NCBI GenBank assembly: GCA_023548195.1
Contig: JAJHZJ010000415.1
Coordinates: forward strand, 806,001 to 870,000
Origin: Bettongia penicillata ogilbyi
Taxonomy: Eukaryota > Chordata > Mammalia > Diprotodontia > Potoroidae
Direction: 5' to 3'
Length of the DNA: 64,000 nt
The notes beneath the pieces are model-generated. The model saw only the letters and a list, made by a program, of their open reading frames with translations, was not told where the DNA came from and made no database searches. Numbering within the stretch: position 1 is the first letter of the stretch; each line of letters opens with the position of its first letter. The translations under genes were made by a program, and so were the position numbers. Below are positions 9,949 to 22,925 of the stretch, one piece after another.

Positions 9949-12002
9949 AAGTTAGACTGAACTTGGTCATATTCTCTAGACTAATATTTAAGGGAACAGA
10001 TAGATAAAAATTTGATCCCAGTATTCCTACTCTCTGAGGAACATAGAATGGCCTGTGGCTTGCTTCTTGCTTGCCCTCAAGGCAGGAATAAAAGTCTCCC
10101 TTGAAGAAGGGTTGAAGTGGGGAGAAAAGACTAGAAATGTCACTTCTCCCTCCCTTTGAGCCTAACTATGACACCATTATGCTGCCGATGGGGTGATAGC
10201 CTCGTGATACACGTAGAACTTCACTACCAAAACACAGGATCTAAACACCTTTTCCTATTCCACAAAATTTACAAGGTTGTTTATGGATTTTAGAGACTAT
10301 CTGTTTTAGGTTCAACTAAAAATCTCTAGTCAATTCAGTGTTCTAGATATGATGGTGAAAAATTCTCTATGTTATCATCTCTATCTATCTCTATCACTGC
10401 CTTTTTCTCTCCACTTAAGTTTATGATAAAACATATTTTGCTATTATCTATAATAGCATCTAGTTAAGATACAAACATATAATATTAATTTTTGTCCCTA
10501 TGTGGATTATTTTCCTTTGTCTTAAAAATAATAGTTTGTTCCATTGGTTTTCTATCAAAGCAGAGGAAGTTGCTTCAATAGAACAGTACATATTTTAATC
10601 ACTATGTGAAGTACTCAGTTTGAATATCTCTGTCTCTCAATGTGAATTTTTTTCTTTGAATTGCTATACTTATATTGTCACTTTTTAAGAGGATTTTGAG
10701 AGATGGAAAACTTCAGGATGAGATAAGTAAACAGAAACTCAAAATCAGAAACTAACCTCAGGGGCATCCAATTATTTTCACTGTGGGATAACCTCTTAGC
10801 ATTCATCAGTGGACCCTTCTAAACAGCTTTTAATATACTTCATACTTCTAAACTGAAAGCTTTTAATTTATTCAATTTATTAAATGTTGCTTCTATGAAG
10901 ATCATATGACATTTTCCAGAATAGGCCACCAATAGGAAACATTTCTTTCTTTTTCTTCTTCTTTACCAACAACTTTGTGTCAATTACAGGGGCAGGGTTA
11001 GTGTGACAAAATCCTTCAGTAATGTTTTTTTTTTTTTTTGCTTTGTTTTTTTGTAACATTGAGCAAGATGTTCAATAAAATGGCAATATGAAGAAATCTT
11101 TGATACTAATTAATAAGTCATCAGGCAAACTACTGAAAGGATTGTAGGAACATTTCGAAAAGACAGAAATATGTAGTAGCTAAAGAGACAGAATAGAGTT
11201 CTCATCATATTCTATACCAAGGTGCCTTCATCATAGTGTAGAAGATAATGCTAGCCAAGTAAGAGCTATGACTAACTAAATTCCTGAAAAGTATTTGAAT
11301 GCATCCCGAGTCACAGTCTGTCCTGCTATTCAAGAGCCACCCTACCTAAGTGTAGAGAGACTCATTGCCAGTGGGCTGGCTAATAAATAATTTCTTTTAT
11401 TATAGTGACCCACCTTAGAAAGAAAGTTCTAAAATAACTTTAGGCACATCACAGCTCCATATTGTTTCTGCATAATAGTGATTGAATAGTAGAAAAGAGA
11501 AAGAGAAAATTCAGAATCATACAATTTGTGAAGTGTTTTTTTTTTAATGTTCATAAACTCAGTGTGAGACCATTAAGTCTCACTAATGAATACAAGCAAT
11601 GAATAAAACATAAATGTTATCAAAAGATATAAGAAAATCTGAGCTTCCATGTTCTTCTGGAAGATGCAAAGCACAGAATTAAATAAAGTAGTTGGTTTTA
11701 TTGGGTGTGCAAAAGACAACAAGAAAATCATTAAATTGGATATATGATTATCTTGCATTTTAGTGGACATGATCATTGTAAGCCCAAAGATCATCATTAA
11801 AGTAATTGCCTCTTATGAGCCAACTGTTGCAGAAGCAGAAAAATTATATTTTGAATTTGATATGATCCTTAAAATTAATTTAGCATATATTAATATTAGG
11901 AGACATTAACATAAAGAGGCAAATCAGGGAGACTGTGAAATTTATTCAGTATTAGGTTAAGGATTAGATGTATGATTTTCTTGGTATGGGGAACTCTTAA
12001 GT
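9949..12002. other. unassigned intergenic DNA
   Basis: About 2 kb without a recognised repeat or coding sequence. Contains a T14 run near 11027 and only short chance ORFs. Confidence 0.5.
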
Positions 12003-12200
12003 GATAAAAAGTTCCTCTACCAAAGAAGGTTACCACCTTTTCTGAAGCTTAGAGTTGTAAAGACTTGCCTACACCACTGAGAGGTTGGTTGATTTGTTCA
12101 GGGCCTTATAGCCAGTTTTTTTCAGAGGTAGAATAAGAACTCAGATCATCCTGGCTCCAAGGGGACCTCTCAATCCACTCAACTTCTCATTTTAGCTTTA
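12003..12200 (-). mobile_element. MIR-type SINE (marsupial variant)
   Basis: Reversed MIR with an extended tail: cctctaccaaagaaggtta, gagttgtaaagacttgcct, cactgagaggttgg, reversed CORE and tcatcctggctcc. The same tail occurs at 12530-12706, which shows it belongs to the SINE. Confidence 0.65.
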
Positions 12201-12529
12201 GGGCATAAAAAAGACTTGTTGTCTACACAAAAGTCTCATGGCTATGTGCAAGAGATATTTTTTTCATGGTGAGATCTAGATGGAATGTTGGAAAGCTGCA
12301 CACTAATCTATATCATAGAAAATGAAACTGATTATATCTTAGATGGAGAAACAATTAGTTACTGATTTGTGAGTTATTTCCAGATCACTTATCAGTGTAT
12401 AATCAAACCATCAACTTGGTAGAGCAAATATTCAGGTAAATTCCAAATTAGAAGAAATGAAAAGAAAGGGAATTTAAAGAGAAAAGAAATTGGAATTGTA
12501 ATTCTGTTTTAATAAGCTGCTAGGAGGAA

Positions 12530-12706
12530 AGTCCTCTATCAATGCAAGTCTTTACCTTCTCTAGAATTTAGTCTTAAGAAAGTTGTCTAGAGCACAGAGA
12601 GGTTAAGTGATTTGTTCTGAGGCACAGAATTATATGTCAAAGTCAGGACTTGAACTGAAGTGTCCTTGGTTCTGATGCCAGCTTGCTACCTGTATGCCAT
12701 TCTAGA
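12530..12706 (-). mobile_element. MIR-type SINE (marsupial variant)
   Basis: Second copy of the type at 12003-12200: cctctatcaatgcaagtc, gtcttaagaaagttgtct, cacagagaggttaagtg, then the reversed CORE and head. Confidence 0.7.
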
Positions 12707-13087
12707 AAATATGACATACAATTACAGCATCTTTAATTTGACATAATCAAAGGATTTATTGATAAGGAAAAATAGAAGGAGAAAAAGAAAATAATATTAA
12801 TACAGATGTTCACCTCATAGGTTTAGCAGATGAAATATAATTGCTATAATGTGGAGACCAGTAGAATGAGGTATTTGATTTGAAGCAAACACTTGGCATG
12901 ATAAACTCACTTGCAAAAAAAAAAAAAAACGTACTAGGGGTGTATGTTACAAAAGTATGACTAGTATTATCTCATAAAATATCAAGATATGGTGTAGGAG
13001 AAAAAAAAGTGTTTGTACAAAGCTTGGAGGAATATCTAAGTAAGCTAGTTCACCTCTAAAGTATTTAAAGATTAAAGTGCAAATCAA
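12707..13087. other. unassigned intergenic DNA
   Basis: Nothing recognised; an A16 run sits near 12915. Confidence 0.45.
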
Positions 13088-13985
13088 GTTTAAGTAAAGT
13101 GCAGTTTTCTATGAGCACTTCCATATATCTTAGATTCTTTCCCCTCTCTCTTCCTGCTTGGTCCCTCCCTCCCCACTCCTTCCTCAAGATGGCATGCAAT
13201 CTTACATAGTTTCCTCACATACATTCTTATTAAATACATTTTTATCTTAGTCATGTTGCATAGAAGAATTAAAATGAATGGGAGAAACCATAAAACAAAA
13301 CAAACAAAACATACCACAAAAGAAAATGATCTGCTTCACTTCATGATCCAGTTCCATAGTTCTTTCTCTGGTTGTGGAAAACATTTTGCCTCAAGTGTCC
13401 ATTGAGAATTTTTTAGGTCCTTGCATTTCTGTAAAGGGCTAAGTCTATCAGAAAAATTTCTCGCACATTGTGGTTGTTGCTGTGTACAAGGTTCTCCTGG
13501 TTCTGCTCCTTTCACTAAGCATCAGTTCATATAAGTCCTTCCAGATCTTTCTGCAGTCTTCCTGTTCATTATTTCTCATAGCACAATAGTATTCCATTAC
13601 ATTCCTATACCACAATTTCTTCAGTTGATGGGTTGATGGGTATCCCCTCAATTTCCCATTCTTGGCCACCACAAAGAGAGCTGCTATAAATATTTTTATG
13701 CATGTGGGACCCTTCCCCATTTTTATATCTTTGGGATATAGTCCTAGGAAGGACTGGGTAAAAGGGTATACACATTTTCATAGGCCTTTGAACATAGTTC
13801 CAAACTGCTCTCCAGAGCTGTTGGATTAGCTCACAGCTCCACCAACAATGAATTAGTGTTCCAACTTTCACACATATTCTTCCAGCATTTAACATTTTCT
13901 TGTTTTGTCATGTTAGCCAATCTGGTGGGTGTGATGGGATACCTCAGAGTTGTTTTGATTTACATTTCTCTAATCAATAATGATT
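13088..13985 (-). pseudogene. L1 3' end: ORF2 C-terminus and 3' UTR
   Basis: On the minus strand this encodes the C-terminal part of L1 ORF2 in two overlapping frames (13605-13895, 13448-13720), so at least one frameshift is present. Visible landmarks are GTLIHCWWSCELIQ, the KIFIAALFV core, MEYYCAMRN and LSERSRTRRTLYTATTT. The 3' UTR follows down to about 13088 (ctaagatatatggaagtg). ORF2 is the L1 endonuclease/reverse transcriptase; this part lies after the catalytic domains. It ends abruptly at 13985 next to L1 5' sequence. Confidence 0.9.
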
Positions 13986-14436
13986 TAGAATTACCCTGGA
14001 GCTAGCTGCTTTAAGTGTTGGGGAGAGGTGGTCTGACCACAGAGGTCTCCTCTCCTGAGCACTGGCAGGCTCAGTGGTAGGTGATCCCATGTTTGCACTA
14101 CCCTATTCCCTTGGCCATGCTGAGGCATGCCTGGGGTCCTGGTGTTGATGATTGTGGACTCCAACTCAGTAGGGCTCAGGATCTCCTCCTGGTTTGTTGA
14201 GGTGGGGCTGTCTGTGACAGCTCTGGTCCTGCAGTGGTCCCCTTCAGTCACAGCAAGAGGGAACCCCCTTTGTGATTTTCCTAGACTCATAGTCCAAGAG
14301 ATTGTTTACCCCTTTGGCTGATTCCACTGTTCAAGGATTTTTCCTGAGTAAATATTCTATGGGTTTTTTGAAGTCAACAAGGGGAGGGATAGAGCATTTA
14401 CCGATCACTCCACCATCTTGGCTCCCAGAAGTTCAA
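13986..14436 (-). mobile_element. L1 5' UTR, minus orientation
   Basis: Reads on the minus strand from gggagccaagatggtggag, the usual start of marsupial L1 transcripts, through a GC-richer leader to cagctagctccagggtaa at 13986. It abuts an L1 3' end in the same orientation at 13985, so either an internally deleted L1 or a fragment from a neighbouring insertion. The ORFs in it are not genes. Confidence 0.75.
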
Positions 14437-14649
14437 GTAGGTGACTTACAGGCATTTAATCTGAGGGCTGATAGCCTCAGGAGCAGCTGCTGCAGTTACC
14501 TGGGGTACTGGAGTTCTCTCTTGTTCGGTTCCACAGGACTTACATTTTGAGCTGATATGTTTGAGATTCTGCATTGCAGCTGCTGCTCCAGAATGCTCAG
14601 GGCTTCCTGCTTGGCTTTGCTAAGGCAGAGTCCATGTAGGTACTGGGAG
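14437..14649. other. GC-richer segment between L1 parts
   Basis: Contains cagctgctgcagttacc and cagctgctgctccagaatg. It could be further upstream L1 5' UTR in minus orientation, but I cannot confirm that. Confidence 0.35.
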
Positions 14650-17600
14650 TGGGTATAAATCAACCAATGTGATGATAAAAAACATAATTAAAGGTTGCAA
14701 GGGGATTGTAAAGGGAGAAGAGGAAAGGAGGAGACAGAGAAAGGTAAATTACAGCACAGAAGGAGGCACAAAAACATATTATAGTAGAGGGAAAGAAGGG
14801 AGGGAGATGAGAATTGTTTAAACTTTATTCTCATTGAATTTGGTTCAAGGAGGGAATGACATACTCAAGTATAGAAATCTGACTTGCCCTACAGGCATTA
14901 GGAAGGAAAAGGGGAAAGAAAACAGAGAGGGTAATTAGAAGGGAGGATAAAAGTAGTAAGGGAAAAGGGAAAGAAAAAGGAGGAGGACTGATTGAAGGTA
15001 GTGGAGATTGAGAGAGACAGTGGTCAAAAGTAAAACTCTTGAGGAAGTGAAGGGAAAAGGGAGAAATAAAAGAAAAAAAGGGATGGGGGTGGGAGAATAG
15101 GATGGAGAGACAGGTAGTAATCATAACTGTGAATGTGAATGGGATGAATTCTCTTATAAAATGGTGGCAGATAGCAGAATGGATTACAAACCATAATCCT
15201 ACAGTATGTTGTTTACAAGAACCACATTTGAAATAGGGGCATAAAAACAGGGTAAAGGTAAAAAGTTGGAGTAGAATATATTATGTTTCAGCTTATGTAA
15301 AAAAAAGCAGTAGTAGCAATCATACTTTCAGACAAAGGAAAAGCAGAAATAGATCTAATCAAAAGAGATAAGGAAGAAAGCTATATCCTGTTGAAAGGTA
15401 TCATAGACAATGAAGTAATATCATTACTAAATAACTGATACCAAATTGTGTAGCATCCAAATACTTACAGGAGAATTTATGGGAGTTACAGGAAGAAATA
15501 GACAGCAAAACTATAGTAGTGGGGAACCTCAACCTCCTCCTCTCTGAACTTGATAAATCTAACCTCAGAATAAATAAGAAAGAAATAAAGAAGGTGAATA
15601 GAATTCTGGATACAGTAGATAAGATAGATCTCTGGATCCAGAATTCTATTCACCTTCTTTATTTCTTTCTTATTTATTCTATTATACCTTTTCCTTAGGC
15701 GGTACATGTCACATACACAAAAATTGACCATGTACTAGGACATAAAAACCTCACAATCCAGTGTGGAAAGGCAGAGATAGTCAATAAATTCTTCTCAGAT
15801 CATAACGCAATTAAAAATTATATGTAGCAAAATTCTATGGAAAGATAGAAAAAACGAATTGCAACCTAAATAATCTAATCCTAAAGAATGAGTGAGTAAA
15901 ACAACAAATCATAGGAACAATTTCATTCAAGAGAATGACAATAATGAGACAATCTACCAAAACTTATGGGATACTGCAAAAGCAGTTCTTAAGGGAAATT
16001 TTATATCATTGAATGCCTACACGAAGAAAATAGAGAAAGAGGAGATAAATGAATTGGGCATGCAGCTGAAAAAACTAGAAAAAGAACAAATTGAAAATCA
16101 CCAAGTAAATACCAGGTTAAAAATACTGAAAATCAAAGGAGAGATTAATAAAGTTGAAATTAAGGAAGTTATTGAATCGAAAATTAAAACTAAGAGCTGG
16201 TTTTATGGGAAAAAAAAAACCAACAGTATTGATAAACCTTTAGCAAATTTGATTGAAAAAAAAGAAAATCAAATTGCCAGAATCAAAAATGAAAAGTGTG
16301 AACTCACTCTAGTGAAGAAGAAATTAAAGCAATAATTAGAAATTATTTTGCCCAACTATATGCTCATAAATTTGACTATCTGAGTGTATGAATATTTACA
16401 AAAACATAAATTGACCAGATTAACAGAAGAGGAAATTAAATACTTCAATAACCCCATCTCAGAAAAAAAAAAAAATCAACTGCCTAGAAAAAAATATCCA
16501 GGATCAGATAGTTACAAGCTATTTCTATTAAACATTTCAAGAATAGTTAATTCCAATACTATATAAACTATTTGGGAAAATTGCCAAAGAAGCAGTCCTA
16601 CAAAATTCTTTTTTTATGATATAAATATAGTTCTGATACCTAAACTGGGAAGAACCAAAATAGAGAAAGAAAATTACAGATTAATTTCCCTAATGACTAT
16701 ACGTGCAAAAATTTTAAATGAGATATTAGCAAAAAGATTACAGCAACTTATAATGAAAATAGCACATTATGATCAGGTAGGATTTATACCAGGAATGCAG
16801 GGCTGGTTCAACATTAGGAAAACTATCAGCATAATTGATCACATAAACAACAAAACTCAGAAACCATATGCTTATCTCAATAGATACAGAAAAAGCTTTT
16901 GACAAGATACAACATCCATTCCTACTGAAAACACTGGAAAGCACAGGAATAAATAGTGCCTTCCTTAAAACAATAAATAATATCTACTTAAAGTAATTAA
17001 CAAGCATTATATGAAATGGGAACAAGCTAGGTGAATTTCCAATAAGATCAGGGGTGAAACAAGGATGTCCATTATCACCAATGTTATTCAATATGGTACT
17101 AGAAATGTTAGCTTTAGCAGTAAGAGAAGAAAAAGAAATTGAGGGAATTAGAATAGGCAAAGAACAGATGATATGATGGTATACTTAGAGAATCCTAGAG
17201 AATCAAGTAAAAAGCTATTTAAAATAATGAACAACTTTGACGAAGTTGCAGTATACAAAATAAACCCACATAAATCATCTACATTTCTATATATTGTTAA
17301 CAAAGCCCCAAAACTAGAGATAGAGTAATTCCATTTAAATTTACAGTAGACACTACAAAATATTACAAAACACTTTTTGCACAAATAAAGACAGATCTAA
17401 ATAATTTAAAAAAAACATCAGTTTCTCTTGGGTAGGCTGAGTTAATATAATAAAAATGACCTTTCTACCTAATTTGCTTATTAAGTGCCATGCCAATCAA
17501 AGTACCAAAAATTGTTTTCTAGAGTTAGAAAAATAATATCAAAATTCATCTGGAAGAACAAAAGTTTCAAAATATCAAGGGAACTAATGAAAAGAAATAC

Positions 17601-19145
17601 TAGGGAAGGTGGCCTGGCCCAACCATATCTCAAATTGTATTATAAAGTAGAAATCGTCAAAACTACTTTGTACTGACTAAGAAATAGAGGGGTAGATCAG
17701 TGTAATAGGTTACATACACAAGACACAGTAGTCAATGATTATAGCAGTCTACTGTTTGATAACCTGAGGGACCCTAACTTCTGGGATAAGAACTCACTGT
17801 TTGACAAAAACTGCTGGGAAAACTGGAAAATAGTGTGGAAGAAACTGGGCATAGACCAATGCCTGACACCATATACCAGAATAAAGTCCAAATGGGTATA
17901 CAATTTGGGTATAAACAGTGATACTATAAACAAATTAGGTGAACAAGGAATAGTTTATTTGTAAGATTTATGGAGAATGGAAAAATTTGTGATATATAAC
18001 TTTATGAAATGCACTATGAATAATTCTGATTACATTAAATTGGAAAGATTTTGTGCAGACAAAGCCAATGCAACCAATATTAGGAGAGAAAATGTAAATG
18101 GGGAAAGAATTTTTTACAACTAGTGTCTGTAGTAAAAAAGGCCTCATTCTAAAATATATAGAGAACTGAGTCAAATTTGCAAGAATAGAAGTCATTCCCC
18201 AATTGATAAATAGTCAAAAGGTATGAACAGGCAATTTTCAGAGGAAAAAAAGTAAAACTATATATAGTCATATGAAAAAGTGCTCTAAATCACTATTGAG
18301 TAGAGAGACGTAAATCAAAACAACTCTGAGGTACCACATCACACCTATCAGACTGGATAACATGACAAAATGGGAAGATGATAACTGTTGGAGAATATGT
18401 GGGAGAGTTGGAACACTAATTCATTGTTGGTGAAGTTGTGAGTTAATTCAACCATTCTGCTGAGCAATTTGGAAGTATGCCCAAAGGCCTTTATTTATGT
18501 GCATACACATGACCCAGCAATACTGCTTCTAGGGTTGTATCCCAAAGGGTTCACAAAAATGGAAAAGGACGAACATGTATAAAAATATTTATAGCAGCTC
18601 TTTTTGTGGTATCCAAGAACTGGAAATCTAGGGGATGCCCATCAATTAGGGAATAGCTGCACAAATTGTGGTATATGAATGTAATGGAATACTATTGTAC
18701 TATAGGAAATGATAAACAAGCAGATTTCAGAAAAACCTGGAAAGACCCATAGGAACTGATGCTGAATGAAATGAACCATGAGAACATTATACACAGTAAG
18801 AGTCACAGTGTGTGAAGACTTTTTTAATAGACAAAGCCCTTCACAGTAATGTAAACACTTAAAACATTTCCAAAGGACTCAATGCAGAATGCCATCTACA
18901 TCCAGAAAAAGAAATATAGAGCCAGAATGCAGAAAGAAGCAGATTATTTTCTCTTTTTCTATGTTTTGTTTTCCTAGTGGTTTCTCTCATTTGTTTGAAT
19001 TATTCTATGCAACATGACTAATGTGAAAATATGTTTAATAAGAATGTCTGTGTAGAACCCATATAAGGTTGCATACCATCTTGGAGAGGGAGAGAAAGAA
19101 AATTTAAAATTTATGAAAGTGATTGCTGAAAAGTGAAAAGAAATA
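14650..19145 (+). pseudogene. L1 LINE: inter-ORF region, ORF2 pseudogene and 3' UTR
   Basis: A purine-rich inter-ORF stretch (14690-15110) leads into ORF2. The endonuclease start is recognisable at 15120-15240 with CLQEPHLK, keeping the catalytic Glu. At 15518-15532 the usual GD(L/F)N motif reads GNLN, so a catalytic Asp is lost. SDHNAI is retained at 15794-15808. A long open stretch at 15892-16335 is the linker before RT (KAVLKGNFISLNAY...). RT blocks follow: [17 protein letters not shown] (16768-16830), [13 protein letters not shown] (16874-16915) and an eroded active site reading [11 protein letters not shown] near 17165-17200 instead of FADD. The C-terminal domain runs to ~18830, then a typical 3' UTR. 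Many stops and frameshifts make it inactive. ORF1 is absent. Confidence 0.92.
15567..15680. repeat. perfect 45-bp inverted repeat inside L1 ORF2
   Basis: Arms 15567-15611 and 15636-15680 are exact reverse complements, separated by 24 bp. The left arm fits L1 ORF2 (encoding KINKKEIKKVNRIL-like residues); the right arm replaces the normal ORF2 sequence, which resumes after about 15685. It is therefore an inverted duplication that arose after the L1 inserted. Confidence 0.9.
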
Positions 19146-20611
19146 AACTAATCTACAAAAAACCCACGCTAATCCGGTTATAGTGAAATAATGAAAGATA
19201 ATACTAGAATATAGAAATCCATATAATGCGTGAGTTCTAAAAGAGACAGAAAAGCAAAGTAAATATTGTCATCAAAGGAGCAAAATAAAACAGTAAAAGG
19301 GACAATATAATAGAGAGTTATTAATGGATAAAGGTAGGTAGTCTGATCTCTTTATCTTTTTAAATACCACAGTAATATAAACATATCCAATTTACTCCAG
19401 AGAGAACATTTATCTACTACCTGAATATTGGAAATATAGAAGGAAAGTCAAAGATGACTACAAGTTTAAACATGGGAGAGAGTATGTGAATATGGCACAG
19501 ACAGAAGTAACGATGTCAGAATCAGAATGATAGGCCCAGAGTCTTATTGTTAAGTACTGTGGATGGAATGGGGTATGAGGAAATAGATATTTTCTGGTAG
19601 CAATGAGATTCAGGAAGATTTCATCTGATCTGCAATTAGGATTTCTGGGCTTTACCTTTGAAGATGTAATGTGATACATGTGTGTGCATATACACACATA
19701 CCCACACATATCATTATTAAAATGTAGAAAATATATTCATTAAATACAGCATCCATTGGTTTATATCTTCGCTATGATACAGAAGACAATATGGCATGTT
19801 CTTTTAGTAAAATATAAATAGCACGATTAATCTGTTTCAAAGCTAACAATGGAATTTGGAATTATGATACTTGGAGACCCAGATGGTCTTTTTTTTGAAG
19901 TTCTATTGGCCTTCCATTATTGATTTCTGGGAGTGGAGAGGCAGTCAAATGAAAGAATTACTTCATTACTTACCTCAGAAGAATTTCTGGTCCCCAAGAA
20001 TGCTGTGAAATTCTAAAACACACATGAAGTTTCCATGATAGTGAAAACGGACATAGAGAACTAGCTGTGTCACATCTGATGAAAAATTGCCAAGTATATG
20101 GCCCTACACAGGTGGTTTGAGTCTTCTTAGATAGTACAACATTTAAATAGATGAGAGGTTTGAAATAGTTCAGAGAACTAATTGTTCTGCACTCAGAAAT
20201 TAGGGTCCTGAAGTGTCCAAAGTGTTCCCTTTAAAACTTCAGCATTTAAAGCATTCATGTAAAAGGCTTTAAGTGGTTTGATATGTCTGTGACCTCAGCA
20301 GTACCTGTACTTGCTCAAATGGTAAAGGTGACAGCTTATACATGCCTTCTCATCCAGTGTCACTCTTATTTATGTCTTTCAAAAATAACTCAAAAGTTGA
20401 TCCATATTTCATGTACTGGAGTGGTCTTGGTTGCTTCAGGAATTTTGACATGATGTCAAGATATTGGACTATCTATGGTTCCCTATGGTCATTATGTGAC
20501 TAGCTTCTCTCATTTTCATATCACTATCTTTAAGACTTTTTTACTTTATATAACTTTTGAGTAAGTCATCATATACACTACAGCCATGAATTCATCTTTT
20601 TGTCCATCTGT
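19146..20611. other. unassigned intergenic DNA
   Basis: No repeat family or gene recognised in about 1.46 kb, apart from a short ac/at-rich stretch at 19680-19705. Confidence 0.5.
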
Positions 20612-20880
20612 AAAAGGCTAGGTGCTGCAATGTATAGAGTATTGCAACGGGGTCAAGAAGATCTGTGTTCAAATCCAGCCTCACATGCTTAATAGCTTTG
20701 TGACCCTGGGAAAGTCACTTAACCTTTGTTTCCTCAAGTTTCTTGTTCTTTAAAATAGGGATCATAATATCACCTAAATTCTAAGGTTGTTGTGAGCATC
20801 AAATGAAATAATATTAATGAAATGCTTTGCACATATTAAAGTATTATATGAAAGTTAGTTCATCATCACCATGATTTATA
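20612..20880 (+). mobile_element. MIR/THER1 SINE
   Basis: Near full length: head ggctaggtgctgcaatgt, B-box gtgttcaaatccagcctc, CORE gtgaccctgggaaagtcact, then tail ggttgttgtgagcatcaaat and gaaatgctttgcacat. Confidence 0.85.
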
Positions 20881-21934
20881 GTGCCTTTCATCATTTATCT
20901 AATGATAAGACAGTTCAATGCCCAACTAACTTAATATCCAATTCTAAATAATAGACTTACTTCATCCATGTCTTTTTTCCTGCTTGGATTGCTGGGTGAC
21001 TTCTTTCATGAAATCTGACCAAAGAGGAAAAACATGGTAAAAGTATTACTTAGAAAAAAAATATGTATGCCTATTGTAGCTGAAACTACAAAACTTTTAA
21101 TCTAGAACTATTCTGAGAGCTTACCCTATCTGTAAATCTAATCTATTCCAGTAGGAAAGTGAATATACCAAATTATAGAAAACTATTGAACACTGGACCC
21201 TGCTTTGTTAATTTCTAATACACTGGCACAAGTTGAAGTCATGGGAATTCAGGGTGAAACATTTTTAAAAACTATCATTTAACTCTCAGCAAACTTAATT
21301 TTCCATGATCATGTATAATAAACCTTTTCTGTATAGCTGTGAAAATGCAAACCTAGCTGTTTGCTAAATGCCCAAGAGGAAAAGATATAGCTTATTTTCT
21401 GATCCTATTTGAAAAATAAATAAATAAATGAACACAGAACTCCCTAGGTTTATGAAATAAAATGGATAAACATTGACAGAATAGGTTATATAAAATACTT
21501 AAAATCTTATCCTTAAGTTGCAAGACTAGGCATTTATGAAATGTAGGTTTCTTTTCCAAAGGAAATCATTTTTAGCCTCTTTAAAACCTAACTTTCTAAA
21601 AAGGTGGGGAGCACAGTACCCCATTGTGTAGGACACAAATGTCTAATTCTGTGTGGAAACATCACCATCTTGTGTACTTTTGTGATATTGCCTGTAAGTA
21701 CCATTTCACCATTTTGTCCTTCCATAATTGAAAACAAAAATAGATTTTTAAGCATTCCTTTTATTTGGTGCTTTCAAGAGAGCTGCGCTGTTCAGAAGGT
21801 CCCATCCATTTCTAAATCTGTTATTCTATATGGGCAGTATTGTATAAGGGGGGACAAGGTCAATGTCCAAGTTTCATTCTTTACTGATGAACTTTAGGTA
21901 AGTCACTTTATGTCTATGGGTTTTTTACTCTCTT
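20881..21934. other. unassigned AT-rich intergenic DNA
   Basis: No repeat or gene recognised. The 97-codon frame at 21604-21897 has no recognisable domain and lies in otherwise non-coding-looking sequence. Confidence 0.5.
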
Positions 21935-21997
21935 TGTTTACCTAGTATTGAACACAGTGCCTGGATCATAGTAAGCACTTGATAAATGTTTTCAGTG
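21935..21997 (+). mobile_element. L2 LINE terminus fragment
   Basis: gaacacagtgcctggatca followed by gtaagcacttgataaatg, the L2 3' end. Confidence 0.7.
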
Positions 21998-22504
21998 TCT
22001 TCTTTTGTAAGATGGAGGTGACAACATAAGTTGATTGTAAAGAATGTATCTGGTAAAGCATAGTGTGAAATGTAGATGTGGTATTTTAAGATATAGGGAA
22101 TACATCCATTAGAAATAGTATTTCTTTTTCTACAACTATGTTTCATTTAAAATTAAAATATAACATCCTGTGTTATTAATGAACATTAAAACAATAAATA
22201 TGAAGAACAAAAGGGAAGATTGTATATGATGCTGTGCACTTCAGCAGTTCTTTTTAAACTGAGCATATAAAATTCAACAAAGAAGTAACAAAATGGTCAT
22301 TTGTGTCCCTTTCTTCTGTACTTTACTTTCTGTGTATTTTCTCTTTTATTTATTGCTGCTTTTCCTCCCACCATCCCCAAACTCCTAAGTTAGCCTTCTA
22401 AGCCTCCTTCAGGCACTCATTGCAGCTTCCTTAATGACCAGCATGGTCATAAAGTCTCCTAAAACAAAAGTACCCACTTCATATAACCTTTGAAGTGCAT
22501 TTGA
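21998..22504. other. unassigned intergenic DNA
   Basis: Nothing recognised. Confidence 0.45.
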
Positions 22505-22572
22505 AAAGCACATCTGTGCTAGGCATTGGAAATATAGTTCTTGCCCTCAAGGAGCTCATAGTCTGATAGAAC
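22505..22572 (-). mobile_element. L2 LINE fragment
   Basis: Reversed L2: ctgtgctaggcattggaaat followed by tgccctcaaggagctcatag. Confidence 0.6.
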
Positions 22573-22654
22573 ATAGAAACATTCCTGCCCCTGTCTGCAC
22601 CTCTAGTCTGTTATCCCTGCTAGGATTCAGAAAGCATCATCGGTCTTCTGAAAT

Positions 22655-22925
22655 AATGATTTTTTACCATAGTGATGAGGGATCTAAAGACTTTCAAAGT
22701 TGTTTTCATTTACATTATTGTGTTCATCATGTAGATTGTTCTCTTGGCTCTACCTATTTCATTCTGGATCAGTTCATACAAAACTTTTTAAGCTTCTCTA
22801 AATTCTTCATATTCGTATTTTCTTATTTTAAAATATTGCATTCATATACCATAATTCATTCGAATGTTCCCAAATTAATAGGTACATACCTTGTTTCTAA
22901 GTCTTGGAAACACCACAAAAATGTT
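22655..22925 (-). mobile_element. old L1 3'-end fragment
   Basis: Antisense of the L1 ORF2 C-terminus and start of the 3' UTR: cattctggatcagttcatac, gcattcatataccataattc, ttctaagtcttggaaacacc. Much more diverged than the L1 copies at 13, 25 and 46 kb. Confidence 0.6.

Noticed and set aside
14831..15124. 97-codon minus-strand Ser/Phe/Leu-rich frame
   Set aside because: It is the antisense of the purine-rich L1 inter-ORF region.
21604..21897. 97-codon plus-strand frame with several cysteines
   Set aside because: No recognisable domain, no signal sequence and no supporting context.
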